Assembly (NCBI GenBank): GCA_035516035.1 | Contig: DATJAS010000103.1 | Span: 1 to 64,000, forward strand | Direction of reading: 5' to 3' | DNA length: 64,000 nt | Origin: Fen-1273 sp035516035 | GTDB taxonomy: Bacteria > Bacteroidota > Ignavibacteria > UBA10030 > UBA6906 | Shown: positions 1 through 7,743 of the stretch, one piece after another | Numbering within the stretch: position 1 is the stretch's first letter | How the letters are laid out: each line of letters opens with the position of its first letter | Program-made: the position numbers and the translations under genes | Notes under the pieces: generated by a model | Database searches by the model: none | Seen by the model: only the letters and a program-made list of their open reading frames with translations | Told to the model about the DNA's origin: nothing

Positions 1-2
1 CT

Positions 3-179
3 TCGCCGAGGGAATCGATTGTCCACGTGAAATTGTGGCTTGTCGAATCCGAATTGATACTTGGCGGTTGTATCGGGGCCAACCTGGCGCAACCGAGGCA
101 GATAGAAATGATCAGAGACATCGGCAAGAAGGCCCTCGAAACTGCCCAATCGAAACACATTCGCATGTCATGTCCGTGA
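3..179 (+). CDS. C-terminal fragment of an unidentified protein (partial at window edge)
   Basis: An open frame without a start enters from the left edge and ends at TGA 177-179, giving 58 residues. The last 35 or so residues have protein-like composition, including the stretch ELILGGCIGANLAQ followed by an amphipathic, charged segment ending HIRMSCP. No family is recognised. It could be the tail of a real gene lying mostly outside the window or a chance frame. The other two frames over the same bases look less protein-like. Confidence 0.3.
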   Translation, partial: SPRESIVHVKLWLVESELILGGCIGANLAQPRQIEMIRDIGKKALETAQSKHIRMSCP

Positions 180-1204
180 GCCGACAAAGAAAAGACCCCC
201 GTGATAGATATACAGAGCCCGAGTATCCTCCCGCAATTTCGCGAAGACCGGTCGATCACCGAGCTATACAGCTTTATCAGCAGAATTCTGAAGATTTGTT
301 TCACCATTTGTGACTGTCAGAAGAAGCCGCGCTGGCGTAAACATACATTGCCATTCGAAAAGACGGAACTCTCGCTCATTACAGACCCCCGAGACCCTCG
401 ATTCAGACGATTTGCAGCGAGGCAGAATTCGACCCCCAATTTATAAGTTGATCCGAAAGCAAACTTCTTTTTGCTCGTGCATGTGACATCCGTCAATTGT
501 ACATATCGGCACTTCGATCCCGACGTCGAAACAAGACCCAATTCGGAGCGGCGGGCCTAAATCCTTTTATTCCGCTTACATTCTCTGCCCCCCAGAATTT
601 GGCAGCATTTTGTATTTGGAACGCGGATGCTCTGGGAATATATTGCGGACATTCGCAGTTGTCAATGGGGGCCAAATTCTCCCATTTGCACAATGTTTCG
701 CGTCGAAAATGGTGGGATCCTGACCATTGGGCCTTCTAAATCTGGTATTCCGCAGAATTTTCTGGAGCCGTTTGTGATCGAAATCAAATGCGCGGCTCGA
801 TAATTCACAACCTTTTTCTTCATCAGCACCACGAGTTGTGTGAGGGAAGTCGCAAACTCCTGCTGAAGCGGCGCTTGTGTGATCTTCGTTCTTCATCTCC
901 CGGGCCCAATGCTGTACCCCGCTTCCTGTATATATGCCCGATGCCCTGATTCTGGAGACTTCTTGCGCGGCTTACTCTGCGGTCAAATCTGATAGTTGAG
1001 CGGAATTCGGACTTTGTTTTTCACCTCGGCGGGAACCTTCAGTCGATGGCTTCGAGCATCGAAAAGGGTCGTGACAAAATCAATCCGTGAAATTACGTAC
1101 GGGGAATTACGTGGGGGCTGCGGGGGGAGTTTACGCGTTGCTGCTGATGCCTCAGATTCCCAGGGAGCTCGGTCAATTCACCGACAACGGCGAGACGGCA
1201 CTCA
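180..1204. other. Gene-poor stretch, no supported gene
   Basis: About 1 kb with only short, mutually overlapping open frames on both strands. None has a convincing ribosome binding site, recognisable motif or believable composition. Base composition is clearly AT-richer than the core genome to the right. I see no tRNA, terminator or insertion-sequence end here. It is best read as decayed accessory DNA upstream of the tRNA-Pro copies. Confidence 0.5.
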
Positions 1205-1309
1205 CTACTGGTGATCCTCCTCAGGGGCGAGATCGTTCATCTCCTGAATTACCTTCACCGTCTGCTCACCCTTGATCGGAACGCTATCGTCGACCGTCGG
1301 CCGATTCAT
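1205..1309 (-). CDS. Very small protein, paralogue of the next upstream small gene
   Basis: This is a 34-residue frame starting at ATG 1309 behind a strong Shine-Dalgarno (GGGAGGAGA, 3-4 nt spacing on the minus strand). The peptide begins MNRPTVDD and contains GEQTVKVIQEMNDL. It aligns without gaps over most of its length to residues 23 onward of the 67-residue protein encoded at 1406-1609; shared positions include NR-T-DD, P, GEQ, KV, Q, MN and L, about 15 of 32. The longer in-frame version, with a TTG start at 1387, has no comparable ribosome site. Function is unknown. Two related tiny genes side by side, each with a plausible start, argue for real coding. The size is so small that a peptide or leftover of a larger gene is also possible. 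Confidence 0.4.
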   Translation of the reverse strand: MNRPTVDDSVPIKGEQTVKVIQEMNDLAPEEDHQ

Positions 1310-1405
1310 TTTCTCCTCCCTGTGCTTCTTATCGCCGGGTCTTTCACTTTGCACCGCATTTAATCTCCTCCACCAAGATATCGACAAGAATCACCCGGCA
1401 GCCTT

Positions 1406-1609
1406 CTACCGCGAATGAACACTGGGCGCCAGGCTCTTCACGAACGCCTCGTGATCATCGACCAGAGAATTCATCCCCTGCAGTACCTTTATCCCCTGCT
1501 CCCCTCCCCCCATGGGGCCCACGTCGTCCAGGGTTGATCGGTTGAACTCTCCGAGGACTCGGTCCCGGTTCTGAGAGTCAATCGGCCGCGCCAGAACATC
1601 CTCATCCAT
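1406..1609 (-). CDS. Small hypothetical protein, paralogue of the 34-aa gene downstream
   Basis: 67 residues, ATG at 1609. The start overlaps the end of the upstream small gene (stop TGA inside ATGGATGA), and a GGAG lies about 8 nt before the ATG, so translation is probably coupled. The first 22 residues are acidic and basic with no membrane segment. Residues 23-50 (starting NRSTLDD, containing GEQGIKVLQGMNSL) match the 34-residue product encoded just downstream. The remaining tail is unique. No known family is recognised, and a toxin, antitoxin or peptide role would be a guess. The paralogy and coupling are visible in the sequence; that it is expressed is inference. Confidence 0.42.
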   Translation of the reverse strand: MDEDVLARPIDSQNRDRVLGEFNRSTLDDVGPMGGGEQGIKVLQGMNSLVDDHEAFVKSLAPSVHSR

Positions 1610-1787
1610 TGCTCAGCTCCGGCCGTTCGTCCCTCTCCCCTTCTATTGATTGCTGCGGTGCGTCCAATACGATGAAACTCCAATCGGCCGGTCCGCTGTA
1701 GGGCTTCCAGTGCTTCAGGTTCTGCCTGTCCCGCTCCCTGATCTTCCTCAGGATCCTTGCTGCTTTGTTAGTCATAGTCTTTACCAT
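1602..1787 (-). CDS. Small basic hypothetical protein
   Basis: 61 residues from ATG 1787 (a second ATG four codons later is also possible). A GGAGAGG lies about 12 nt upstream on the minus strand. The N-terminal half is strongly basic (ARILRKIRERDRQNLKHWK) and could bind nucleic acid. The C-terminal half is acidic. The 3' end overlaps the start of the next gene by 8 bp, which suggests one transcript with the two small paralogues. No family is recognised. Confidence 0.35.
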   Translation of the reverse strand: MVKTMTNKAARILRKIRERDRQNLKHWKPYSGPADWSFIVLDAPQQSIEGERDERPELSNG

Positions 1788-1808
1788 CTATTTTTAGCCT
1801 CTCCACGT

Positions 1809-2003
1809 TCAAATTGTCCAGTGTTTCCAACGGGATTCATCGCCATTTGCCTCCTTCTTGGGCAGACAAAGGCGACATTTCTTGAGCTCCTTCTTTTTAT
1901 CAGCCACTGCGGGGGGATCCAGAAAAAAAAGATCCGCTTCGCGGAAAGCCTCCTTTGCCTCGAATACATTGGGAGTTGGGGGAAACGCTGGTCCGATTTT
2001 CAT
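1809..2003 (-). CDS. Small Lys/Cys-containing hypothetical protein
   Basis: 64 residues from ATG 2003, with a weak GGGA about 5 nt upstream; a TTG start at 2054 would add 17 residues. The sequence is lysine-rich near the C-terminus and contains a single CRLC pair (CxxC). One CxxC is not enough for a zinc finger. It lies about 20 bp upstream of the other three small minus-strand genes and could be the first gene of that group. No homologue is recognised and the call rests mainly on its placement. Confidence 0.28.
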   Translation of the reverse strand: MKIGPAFPPTPNVFEAKEAFREADLFFLDPPAVADKKKELKKCRLCLPKKEANGDESRWKHWTI

Positions 2004-2140
2004 TGAGTCCCAGAATTGATCGTAGAGGCATCCGCGACCGGTTTCGGGGTTCAAGCGACCGGGCTCAGACAGTTGCTGACTCGCCCTGAGTGCACTATTG
2101 CCCCCCGATCGATATCTCCAATGAATACAGGCGTTCCCCG

Positions 2141-2173
2141 CTCATTTCGGTCGTTCTTCGAACGGGAAATGAG
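2141..2173. repeat. Long imperfect inverted repeat (hairpin)
   Basis: CTCATTTC at 2141-2148 pairs with GAAATGAG at 2166-2173, and an inner CGTTC/GAACG pair closes on a 3-nt loop. There is no T-run on the plus strand after it, so it is not an obvious terminator. It may be an RNA structure or a protein-binding site. Confidence 0.45.
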
Positions 2174-2256
2174 GAAGATTTTGGCTCCCCCGAAAAGTTC
2201 TCACGCGTGGGTCGGTACCAGGATCCATCTCGGAGCTGTCGCGGAGAGATGGATAG

Positions 2257-2274
2257 TATTAGTATTTACTAATA
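2257..2274. promoter_or_regulatory. Perfect 18-bp palindrome, operator-like
   Basis: TATTAGTA at 2257-2264 and TACTAATA at 2267-2274 are perfect inverted complements around TT. An AT-only run ending TATATATA (2271-2280) follows directly and could supply a -10 element. Palindromes of this size next to AT-rich promoter-like DNA are typical operators, but no regulator gene is visible nearby and no gene clearly follows. Confidence 0.3.
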
Positions 2275-2331
2275 TATATAGGGGAAGAAACGTGATTTCA
2301 GGGCCGTCAATATTGAGCGAATAGAGACGGG

Positions 2332-2397
2332 TGCAACCGTTACAGGCAGACTTTGCAACAGTTAGGGGTAGACAGTGCAACGGATGGGGGTGGACCA
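2332..2397. repeat. Three tandem degenerate 22-bp repeats
   Basis: Three copies start at 2332, 2354 and 2376, each beginning TGCAAC and followed by a purine-rich part ending in variants of GGCAGACTT, GGTAGACAG and GGTGGACCA. The exact 22-bp spacing, two turns of the helix, suggests multiple binding sites for one protein, as in some insertion-sequence ends (IS21-type ends have several internal repeats). No transposase frame is seen in the adjoining bases, so this may be an orphan end. Confidence 0.5.
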
Positions 2398-2559
2398 AGA
2401 ACGAGATCTTGACTTCTCCGCATCGATGACTATATTGCATTCGTCTTGAGACGTTCAAGTTCCTGCGTATTTTATCGTCCATGGATCCCTCCTTCAAGAC
2501 AAGCCTGCAGGATAGCTGAACGCTGAGGAGAGGGAATTCCGATTAGCAGTGTCGACAGG

Positions 2560-2579
2560 TGCTAACTAGATTGCTAACT
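2560..2579 (+). repeat. Paired 8-mer TGCTAACT, 12-bp period (arm-type site candidate)
   Basis: TGCTAACT occurs at 2560-2567 and again at 2572-2579, separated by four bases. The second copy ends 70 bp before the tRNA-Pro repeat at 2649. A different 8-mer pair with the same 12-bp period ends 71 bp before the other tRNA-Pro copy. That matched geometry suggests recombinase arm-type or accessory-factor sites of a related but distinct element lying to the left. Confidence 0.45.
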
Positions 2580-2648
2580 GAAACGGGCCAAAGTGTAGGT
2601 CACTCCACAAACGGTGTGCGCTTTTAGGCCCGCAATCAATGTTTTTTC

Positions 2649-2715
2649 AGCGCAGCCCGGTAGCGCACCTGAATGGGGTTCAGGGGGTCAGGGGTTCAAA
2701 TCCCCTCGCTCCGAC
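2649..2715 (+). pseudogene. tRNA-Pro(GGG) remnant lacking its 5' acceptor strand (att-like)
   Basis: 67 bp matching the complete-acceptor tRNA-Pro at 9793-9859 with two differences (2669 C versus G, 2684 G versus A). D-arm, anticodon loop ATGGGGT (GGG anticodon, U33 and G37 kept), T-arm and 3' acceptor strand CGCTCCG are present. The bases before the D-arm are TTTTTTC instead of CGGAGCG, so the acceptor stem cannot form. Unlike the right-hand copy, its anticodon stem pairs perfectly (CCTGA with TCAGG). A truncated tRNA beside an integrase remnant is the usual appearance of an integration junction. Confidence 0.75.
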
Positions 2716-2740
2716 GAGATTTCGGCATTTCCCTCCCTGC

Positions 2741-2760
2741 TGGTTACCCACCTGGTTACC
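2741..2760 (+). repeat. Paired TGGTTACC, 12-bp period, inside left end of element
   Basis: TGGTTACC occurs at 2741-2748 and 2753-2760, starting 26 bp after the tRNA-Pro remnant. The same core GGTTACC occurs twice with the same 12-bp period at the other end of the 7-kb interval (9704-9722). Matching repeats just inside both tRNA copies support one element bounded by them, the repeats being candidate integrase arm sites. Confidence 0.5.
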
Positions 2761-2835
2761 ACTTGCCTCGCTTCTACGGAGGCAAGCAATGTTTCTCTCC
2801 AAGCGGTCCAACCTCATCCTTCACCTTGTAACAGT

Positions 2836-3003
2836 ACGAGACATTCCTTCGCAACGTGGCTGGTTCAATTCTGCGTGTCGATCTACGCGGTGCAGCGCCT
2901 CCTCGGGCACAGAGACATCGCTATGACCCAAGTGGACGCGCATCTTGCGCCGAGCGATCTGCATAATGCCGTCAGCGCGATCTCGGTTGTCGATTCACTT
3001 TGA
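2836..3003 (+). pseudogene. C-terminal remnant of a tyrosine recombinase (integrase), catalytic Tyr lost
   Basis: The 55 codons ending at TGA 3001-3003 match the end of phage/XerC-type integrases. They hold box II (TRHSFATWLV, with the conserved Arg and His), then VQRLLGH and the region around the nucleophile. Where the family has TQxYAHL, this copy reads TQVDAHL: the catalytic Tyr codon is GAC, one base from TAC. Everything upstream of box II is missing, the preceding bases being tRNA remnant and unrelated frame. It is therefore a dead fragment. It sits just inside the left tRNA-Pro copy, the normal place for the integrase of a tRNA-targeted element, and marks the interval to 9.8 kb as mobile in origin. 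Confidence 0.75.
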
Positions 3004-3278
3004 TGAGCGACATCGAATACCAACCGTCACCGAGATCTACTCCCAATTCCAGCCCGAGCGCCTGCACGGGATGGTGAACAGGATCGACGTGGGTTCAAAC
3101 CCGCGCGAATGATAGGTTTCGAGAGGGTGTGCAGCCGTCTGTGACGGGTTGGCTTGACTGTCCCTGAGGGGCGCTGTAACTTTCTCGTGAGTTCATTCGT
3201 GTTCCGCTCTCTTCACGGGTGAGATAGACTTCGCTCGGGTGAAGTACCGAAGTTCTGAGATAGGCTATGGGGCGCACG

Positions 3279-4127
3279 ATGCGAGTAAGAATCCTGGTCT
3301 TGTTGTTGTGGTTGTGCGGAGCAACGACACACGCTCAAGGCTACCTTCCCCTCCAAGTGGGAGATCGGTGGGACTACGGCGAGATTGACTACCACACCCC
3401 AGGACAGCTTTACTACCTGTATACTGTCCGTATCGTCGCAGACACTACGATGCCGAACGGAAGAGTCTATGCCATTCAGCAGGGCGATTTCGGGACCCAT
3501 TTCTTGAGACAGGAGGGATCTCGTGTCTACACTTTCACTGCTGATACAGAGGCTGTGCTCTATGACTTTGCGTTAGCACAAGGCGACACCGTGACGATGT
3601 CACGAAGAGACACGTTCTACACGATCGTGACTGTTGACCCTGGACAAAGCCAAATTTTCGGCAGAACCTGGAAGACCTGGAATTTCGTCAAGACGACGAA
3701 TACCAACACCGACGGAGGTTCTCGGGTCACGATTGCAGACAGCCTCGCTCGCACATACATATTCATTGATCCTGGTTACACTGACTACCTTATGGGGGCG
3801 GTCATAGACGGAAAACTATATGGCACGGTGACGCATCTTGGCGTGGAAATCGAGACTGCACCTACTGGATTTCGTTTGTCTCAGAACTTCCCCAACCCCT
3901 TCAACCCCACGACCACGATTCGTTATGCACTACCGCAGCGTGTGCATGTGACGTTAACTGTGTTCAATACCCTTGGTCAGCACATTGCCACGTTGGTGGA
4001 TGCGGTGAAGGAGCCGGGGGAGCATAGCATCAGGTTTGACGCCGGGGGGCTCTCCAGCGGGGTGTATTACTACCGACTCCAGGCGGGGGGCTTTGTAGGC
4101 GCAAAGAAAGCTTTTCTGTTAAAGTAA
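3279..4127 (+). CDS. Secreted protein with T9SS C-terminal sorting domain
   Basis: 282 residues from ATG 3279; an ATG 12 bp upstream would add four residues but gives a less tidy signal peptide. Residues 1-20 form a signal peptide (MRVRILVLLLWLCGATTHAQ, cleavage after HAQ). Residues 21-190 are a beta-rich region of unknown family opening with LPLQVGDRWDYG. The last 85 residues are a type-A T9SS sorting domain with QNFPNPFNPTTTIRYALP, the VFNTLGQ strand and GVYYYRLQ near the end. The protein should be exported by Sec and then moved across the outer membrane by the Por system, which removes this domain. It is the first cargo gene after the integrase remnant. The sorting domain is certain; the function of the mature part is unknown. 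Confidence 0.85.
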   Translation: MRVRILVLLLWLCGATTHAQGYLPLQVGDRWDYGEIDYHTPGQLYYLYTVRIVADTTMPNGRVYAIQQGDFGTHFLRQEGSRVYTFTADTEAVLYDFALAQGDTVTMSRRDTFYTIVTVDPGQSQIFGRTWKTWNFVKTTNTNTDGGSRVTIADSLARTYIFIDPGYTDYLMGAVIDGKLYGTVTHLGVEIETAPTGFRLSQNFPNPFNPTTTIRYALPQRVHVTLTVFNTLGQHIATLVDAVKEPGEHSIRFDAGGLSSGVYYYRLQAGGFVGAKKAFLLK

Positions 4128-4198
4128 CTCGGTTGGAATCTCTGCCCGATGAACAAGGTACTCACTCGGTCAAGGGAGTGCGGTAGGCCCCCTACACG

Positions 4199-5461
4199 AT
4201 GAAGTTCAGAGTCCACATACTCGCCGTAGGACTATCGGTGTTTGTGGCTGCCGATATTTCTCAGGCACAATGGACCAACGTTGGCCTGGACAGCCTGGAT
4301 GCCGTTTCGCTTGCATCCTCAGGCACGAATCTGTTTGCCAGCGTTCTGGGCGTAGGCATATATCGTTCCACTGACGACGGCACCACCTGGACTCAAACTA
4401 ATACTGGCTTGACGAACACCTCGGTGATTGCTTTTCTGGTAACCGATACGACAATCTTCGCTGCCACAGATGGCGGCGGCATATTTCGTTCGACCGACAA
4501 CGGTACCATCTGGACTGCGGTGGACTCGGGGTTGACGAACTCTTTTGTTTACTCCCTCGCCACATCCGGCAGTAGTATCTTTGCCGGGACCGATGGCCAC
4601 GTGTACCGTTCCACCAACAGCGGGGCAAACTGGACCGAAGCCGATTCCGGGTTGACCCGACCTGGCTATGCATTTTATGTCTGGTGCTTGGCTGTCTCTG
4701 GCACGAGCATCTTTGCTGGGACTTCCGGGGGCGTCTTCCGTTCCACTGACAATGGTATGAGCTGGACCCAACTTGAAATCGGTCCTCTCTACACAGGCTT
4801 TTGGACTTTCTTGGTATCCGGAACAAGTCTCTACGCCGGGACATTGGAACCAGAGCAAGAAGCCGGGCGGGGCGGTATCTTCTTATCGACCAACAACGGT
4901 AGTAGCTGGAGCGAAGAAGATTCCGGGATAATGCCCACTAATGTCTTTGCGCTCGCCCTTGCTGGAGCAGATATTCTCGCCGGTACCTCTGATTACGGCG
5001 TACTTCTATCAACGGACAAGGGGACAAGCTGGCGCGGAGTCAATAGCGGCCTTGCAAATGGCGTAGTCTGGTCGCTTGCCGTGTCCGGCACGAATCTCCT
5101 TGCAGCCATTGGTTCATGGGGTGCGGGGGGAGCGGGGGTATGGAGGCGCCCCTTGTCAGAATTATTGTCAGTGGATGCTCCTGCTATTGGTGCGCCTGCT
5201 GTCTTTGGGCTTGAACAGAACTACCCCAATCCTTTCAATCCTTCCACCACGATCCGCTATGCTCTTCCACACCGGACCCATGTATTGCTCACGGTGCTCA
5301 ACACCCTCGGGCAACGCGTTGCCACGCTGGTTGACGCGGTGCAGGAGCCAGGGGAGCATAGCGTCAAGTTTGATGGAGGCGGGATTGCCAGCGGGGTGTA
5401 TTACTATCGTCTCCAGACGGGGGGCTACGTACGGACGATGAGGATGCTCGTCCTACACTAG
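4199..5461 (+). CDS. Secreted Asp-box (BNR) repeat protein with T9SS sorting domain
   Basis: 420 residues. A signal peptide ends near SQAQ (residue 24). The body consists of six sialidase-type Asp boxes of pattern STxxGxxW (STDDGTTW, STDNGTIW, STNSGANW, STDNGMSW, STNNGSSW, STDKGTSW) at about 40-55 residue intervals, predicting a beta-propeller of the YCF48/sortilin type. None of the arginine and tyrosine catalytic residues of true sialidases can be recognised, so binding or scaffolding is more likely than catalysis. The last 85 residues are a T9SS sorting domain (QNYPNPFNPSTTIRYALP, ending GVYYYRLQTGGY) nearly identical in layout to that of the gene 70 bp upstream. Surface or extracellular location is expected. 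Confidence 0.87.
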   Translation: MKFRVHILAVGLSVFVAADISQAQWTNVGLDSLDAVSLASSGTNLFASVLGVGIYRSTDDGTTWTQTNTGLTNTSVIAFLVTDTTIFAATDGGGIFRSTDNGTIWTAVDSGLTNSFVYSLATSGSSIFAGTDGHVYRSTNSGANWTEADSGLTRPGYAFYVWCLAVSGTSIFAGTSGGVFRSTDNGMSWTQLEIGPLYTGFWTFLVSGTSLYAGTLEPEQEAGRGGIFLSTNNGSSWSEEDSGIMPTNVFALALAGADILAGTSDYGVLLSTDKGTSWRGVNSGLANGVVWSLAVSGTNLLAAIGSWGAGGAGVWRRPLSELLSVDAPAIGAPAVFGLEQNYPNPFNPSTTIRYALPHRTHVLLTVLNTLGQRVATLVDAVQEPGEHSVKFDGGGIASGVYYYRLQTGGYVRTMRMLVLH

Positions 5462-5516
5462 AGGGATTCAATTGGCACTGTACCTGAGCTCAATCCGCGA
5501 GGAGAAGGCTCTCAGG

Positions 5517-6710
5517 ATGAGTCAAGATACATCAAAAGAATCCGACCGAGCGAAGGCGTTTTGGCACACCGAGCTTCAGGGTGAGGCTCTTGTTCTTGCG
5601 CTTCTTGTGCTGTTGGCTACGTTCGGTTCGTGCAAGAACAACCCCGTCGGACCGACCCCGGAAGTCGATTCGCTTTTTGTAATCGAGAAGGACCACTTGT
5701 TTGGTGGCTTTGGCGGCGTAGATAATTACCATGAGACGATTGTCATAAACAAACTACCTGGAACCATAGATTTTTCCGTTGAGTCGCCCTTTCCTGATAC
5801 ACTGAAGCATGCATCACTTCGTTCGCCTTCATTTGGTCGCAGTGCCATGATCTCAACTCCGTTTGAAGACTTTTTTGACCTTCCATCCGTACACAACACC
5901 CTCCTCACAGGTAATCCTAGCTTGTCCTTTGCTGACGCCTATGTGTGGTTAAATCTAAACATTGGCCCGGCTGATATGGAACAGGTTCCCTATTCCAATT
6001 ACTATGCAGACGACGGACGTGCATTCGTTCTAGGACTTGGAAAATTCCGCTTCCTGTGCCTTGACATGATTCTGCAGTATTCGATCGAATTCGATCCTGT
6101 TGACTCAACTGAAATTGATATTGAGATTACCGAGAAGATGCAGAACACGTCCGGTGACACTCTGTTTAGGGTTGGTGCCAGCCACTTTGTTCCAAGGGAG
6201 ACGCATGTGGGGTCCAGCTACACGCAACTGTACAACTTGATTTCTGACACTGTGATCAGTCCCAGCGACAATCCTTGCTATCTTTTCAATGCGTACTACA
6301 CTAGCGATGGTTTTGGCTCTAACACGAGCGGCCAGGAGATGGACACGGGCTGGTTCACATTGCTGCCCTTCCAGGCATACGAATTTGATTTTAAGATGAT
6401 TATCAAGCCATTGCTGAGCAAGTTCGAAATCTATCCCTCGTTCGCAACCACGTTCATAACTCTTGGTGGCGGGCGAATCTGGCCATCGAGCAAAATCTGT
6501 GTGCATGGAGATACCTTCAATGGGCAGGTTCATTACCTAAAGGAATGTGGCCTGGTTATGCCGACCTATGTACTTTTGTCTATTGATAACGGAACACTGA
6601 AAGTGGCAAGCCCAGATGAAATCATGGCAAACGTCAAGTTAAGTCGGGGGAATCCATATCACGTGCGTGGATTTAAACTGATGACCAATGGAGAGGCAAC
6701 GCGCAAGTGA
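5517..6710 (+). CDS. Probable lipoprotein of unknown function
   Basis: 397 residues from ATG 5517, chosen because GGAGAAGG lies 8 nt upstream; a TTG at 5472 is in frame but has no ribosome site. A hydrophobic segment at residues 24-36 leads to a cysteine at 39 (TFGSC), an acceptable though not ideal lipobox. The n-region is longer than usual. The mature part is polar, rich in Asp, Ser, Thr and aromatic residues, with no recognised domain and no T9SS tail. The following gene overlaps it by 4 bp (GTGA), so the two are one transcript and probably work together at the cell envelope. Confidence 0.7.
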   Translation: MSQDTSKESDRAKAFWHTELQGEALVLALLVLLATFGSCKNNPVGPTPEVDSLFVIEKDHLFGGFGGVDNYHETIVINKLPGTIDFSVESPFPDTLKHASLRSPSFGRSAMISTPFEDFFDLPSVHNTLLTGNPSLSFADAYVWLNLNIGPADMEQVPYSNYYADDGRAFVLGLGKFRFLCLDMILQYSIEFDPVDSTEIDIEITEKMQNTSGDTLFRVGASHFVPRETHVGSSYTQLYNLISDTVISPSDNPCYLFNAYYTSDGFGSNTSGQEMDTGWFTLLPFQAYEFDFKMIIKPLLSKFEIYPSFATTFITLGGGRIWPSSKICVHGDTFNGQVHYLKECGLVMPTYVLLSIDNGTLKVASPDEIMANVKLSRGNPYHVRGFKLMTNGEATRK

Positions 6711-7528
6711 GAGTCTGGATAGCGGCCAATGCGCTCCTGTCGATTATCTGCCTCGGTGGATGTCATCAAAAACAGTCCGAGGGACAAACTACTTCGGCCG
6801 AGGTCAGGGCACGCTCAGACTCCATCGGCCGCTTGCTTCCCGAGTCAACCGGAGCTGGTTCGCTTGTGGCACGTGATACGGTGGGGCTGGGCGGTTTAGC
6901 CCGTCAGTCACACCCCGACTCGGCGATAGCCATTGAAGTCGTTTACGCCGATTCGTTCAAGGCTGCCTCTGGTTCCCCTCCAAATGGAGAGATGCCTGGC
7001 TGTGAAATCCCGACATGTTTCAGGCACAAGGGTGACATGTTGTTCAAGTATTCGAAATACACTGTGGTCCTCTACTACCAAGACGATTACGCGGGGGATT
7101 CTGTGGTGATTTTCCGACACGATTCATCCTCCTTGAATCTGGATTCTGTGCAATGCGTCCTTGGCAAGCCGTGTTTCTCAGAATCTGGGATGGGTGTGTG
7201 GTTTTTCGGAATACGGGGAGATCTGCTGTTCATGGACTACGGCACGTCTGAGAATCACGACTTCAGGATCATGGATTTGTTGGGAGTACCCAAGCAGGTT
7301 TACGTGGGCGACTACGAGTCCAGCCAGCCTTCGTTTGAGCTGATTGCACCTGACTCGTTGGAGTTTTGTGAGTCAATCGGTGTTCCGGCTACAGAAAGAA
7401 CCTGTCCACAAATCAAGGAATGGGAAAATGATGGGCTATTAGCAACTATGTATGAGCAGGTGGTTCTTTCCTTGAGTACTTTCACCAAGCGACGCACTGG
7501 CGATTGCCATTGTGCGCCGCGAGACTGA
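6707..7528 (+). CDS. Probable lipoprotein of unknown function
   Basis: 273 residues from GTG 6707, overlapping the previous stop (GTGA). The N-terminus is a short signal with the lipobox LGGC and cysteine at residue 19, fitting lipoprotein export. The mature protein is Ser/Asp-rich and has four cysteines in a central part (GCEIPTC and CVLGKPC), which may form disulfides in the periplasm. No family is recognised. Translational coupling to the larger lipoprotein upstream suggests a common role. A 200-bp gap follows before the next gene. Confidence 0.65.
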   Translation: MRVWIAANALLSIICLGGCHQKQSEGQTTSAEVRARSDSIGRLLPESTGAGSLVARDTVGLGGLARQSHPDSAIAIEVVYADSFKAASGSPPNGEMPGCEIPTCFRHKGDMLFKYSKYTVVLYYQDDYAGDSVVIFRHDSSSLNLDSVQCVLGKPCFSESGMGVWFFGIRGDLLFMDYGTSENHDFRIMDLLGVPKQVYVGDYESSQPSFELIAPDSLEFCESIGVPATERTCPQIKEWENDGLLATMYEQVVLSLSTFTKRRTGDCHCAPRD

Positions 7529-7743
7529 CGGGAGGCATGATCTGCAGAGTATACCATCCGGTCTTCCTATGGCCGCCATACGCAACGAAAATTAGTCACA
7601 TCCCCGGAGATGGGGGAGAGTGGGGTTCACGCGGAGTGGGCACTCGCAATCGGAGTGAGTTTTTTCGGAGTGTGCTCCACCGCGTTAACAACAGTCAAGC
7701 TTGAGATTACTTTCAAGATTGCGGGCCAACAAGAGACGCCTTG

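Noticed and set aside
576..896. A 106-codon minus-strand frame as a gene
   Set aside because: The only purine-rich site touches the ATG with no spacer, composition is not protein-like, and two competing frames cover the same bases.
2332..2397. CRISPR array
   Set aside because: Units are 22 bp, contiguous and degenerate, with no spacers and no cas genes anywhere in the window.
3087..3108. A T-arm look-alike (GTGGGTTCAAACCCGC) suggesting a third tRNA fragment
   Set aside because: The surrounding bases form no acceptor, D or anticodon arm, and the six-pair hairpin can arise by chance. It might be a tRNA 3' relic but cannot be supported.
4199..5461. Sialidase annotation for the Asp-box protein
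   Set aside because: Asp boxes alone occur in many propellers. The FRIP motif and the Arg triad of sialidases are not seen.
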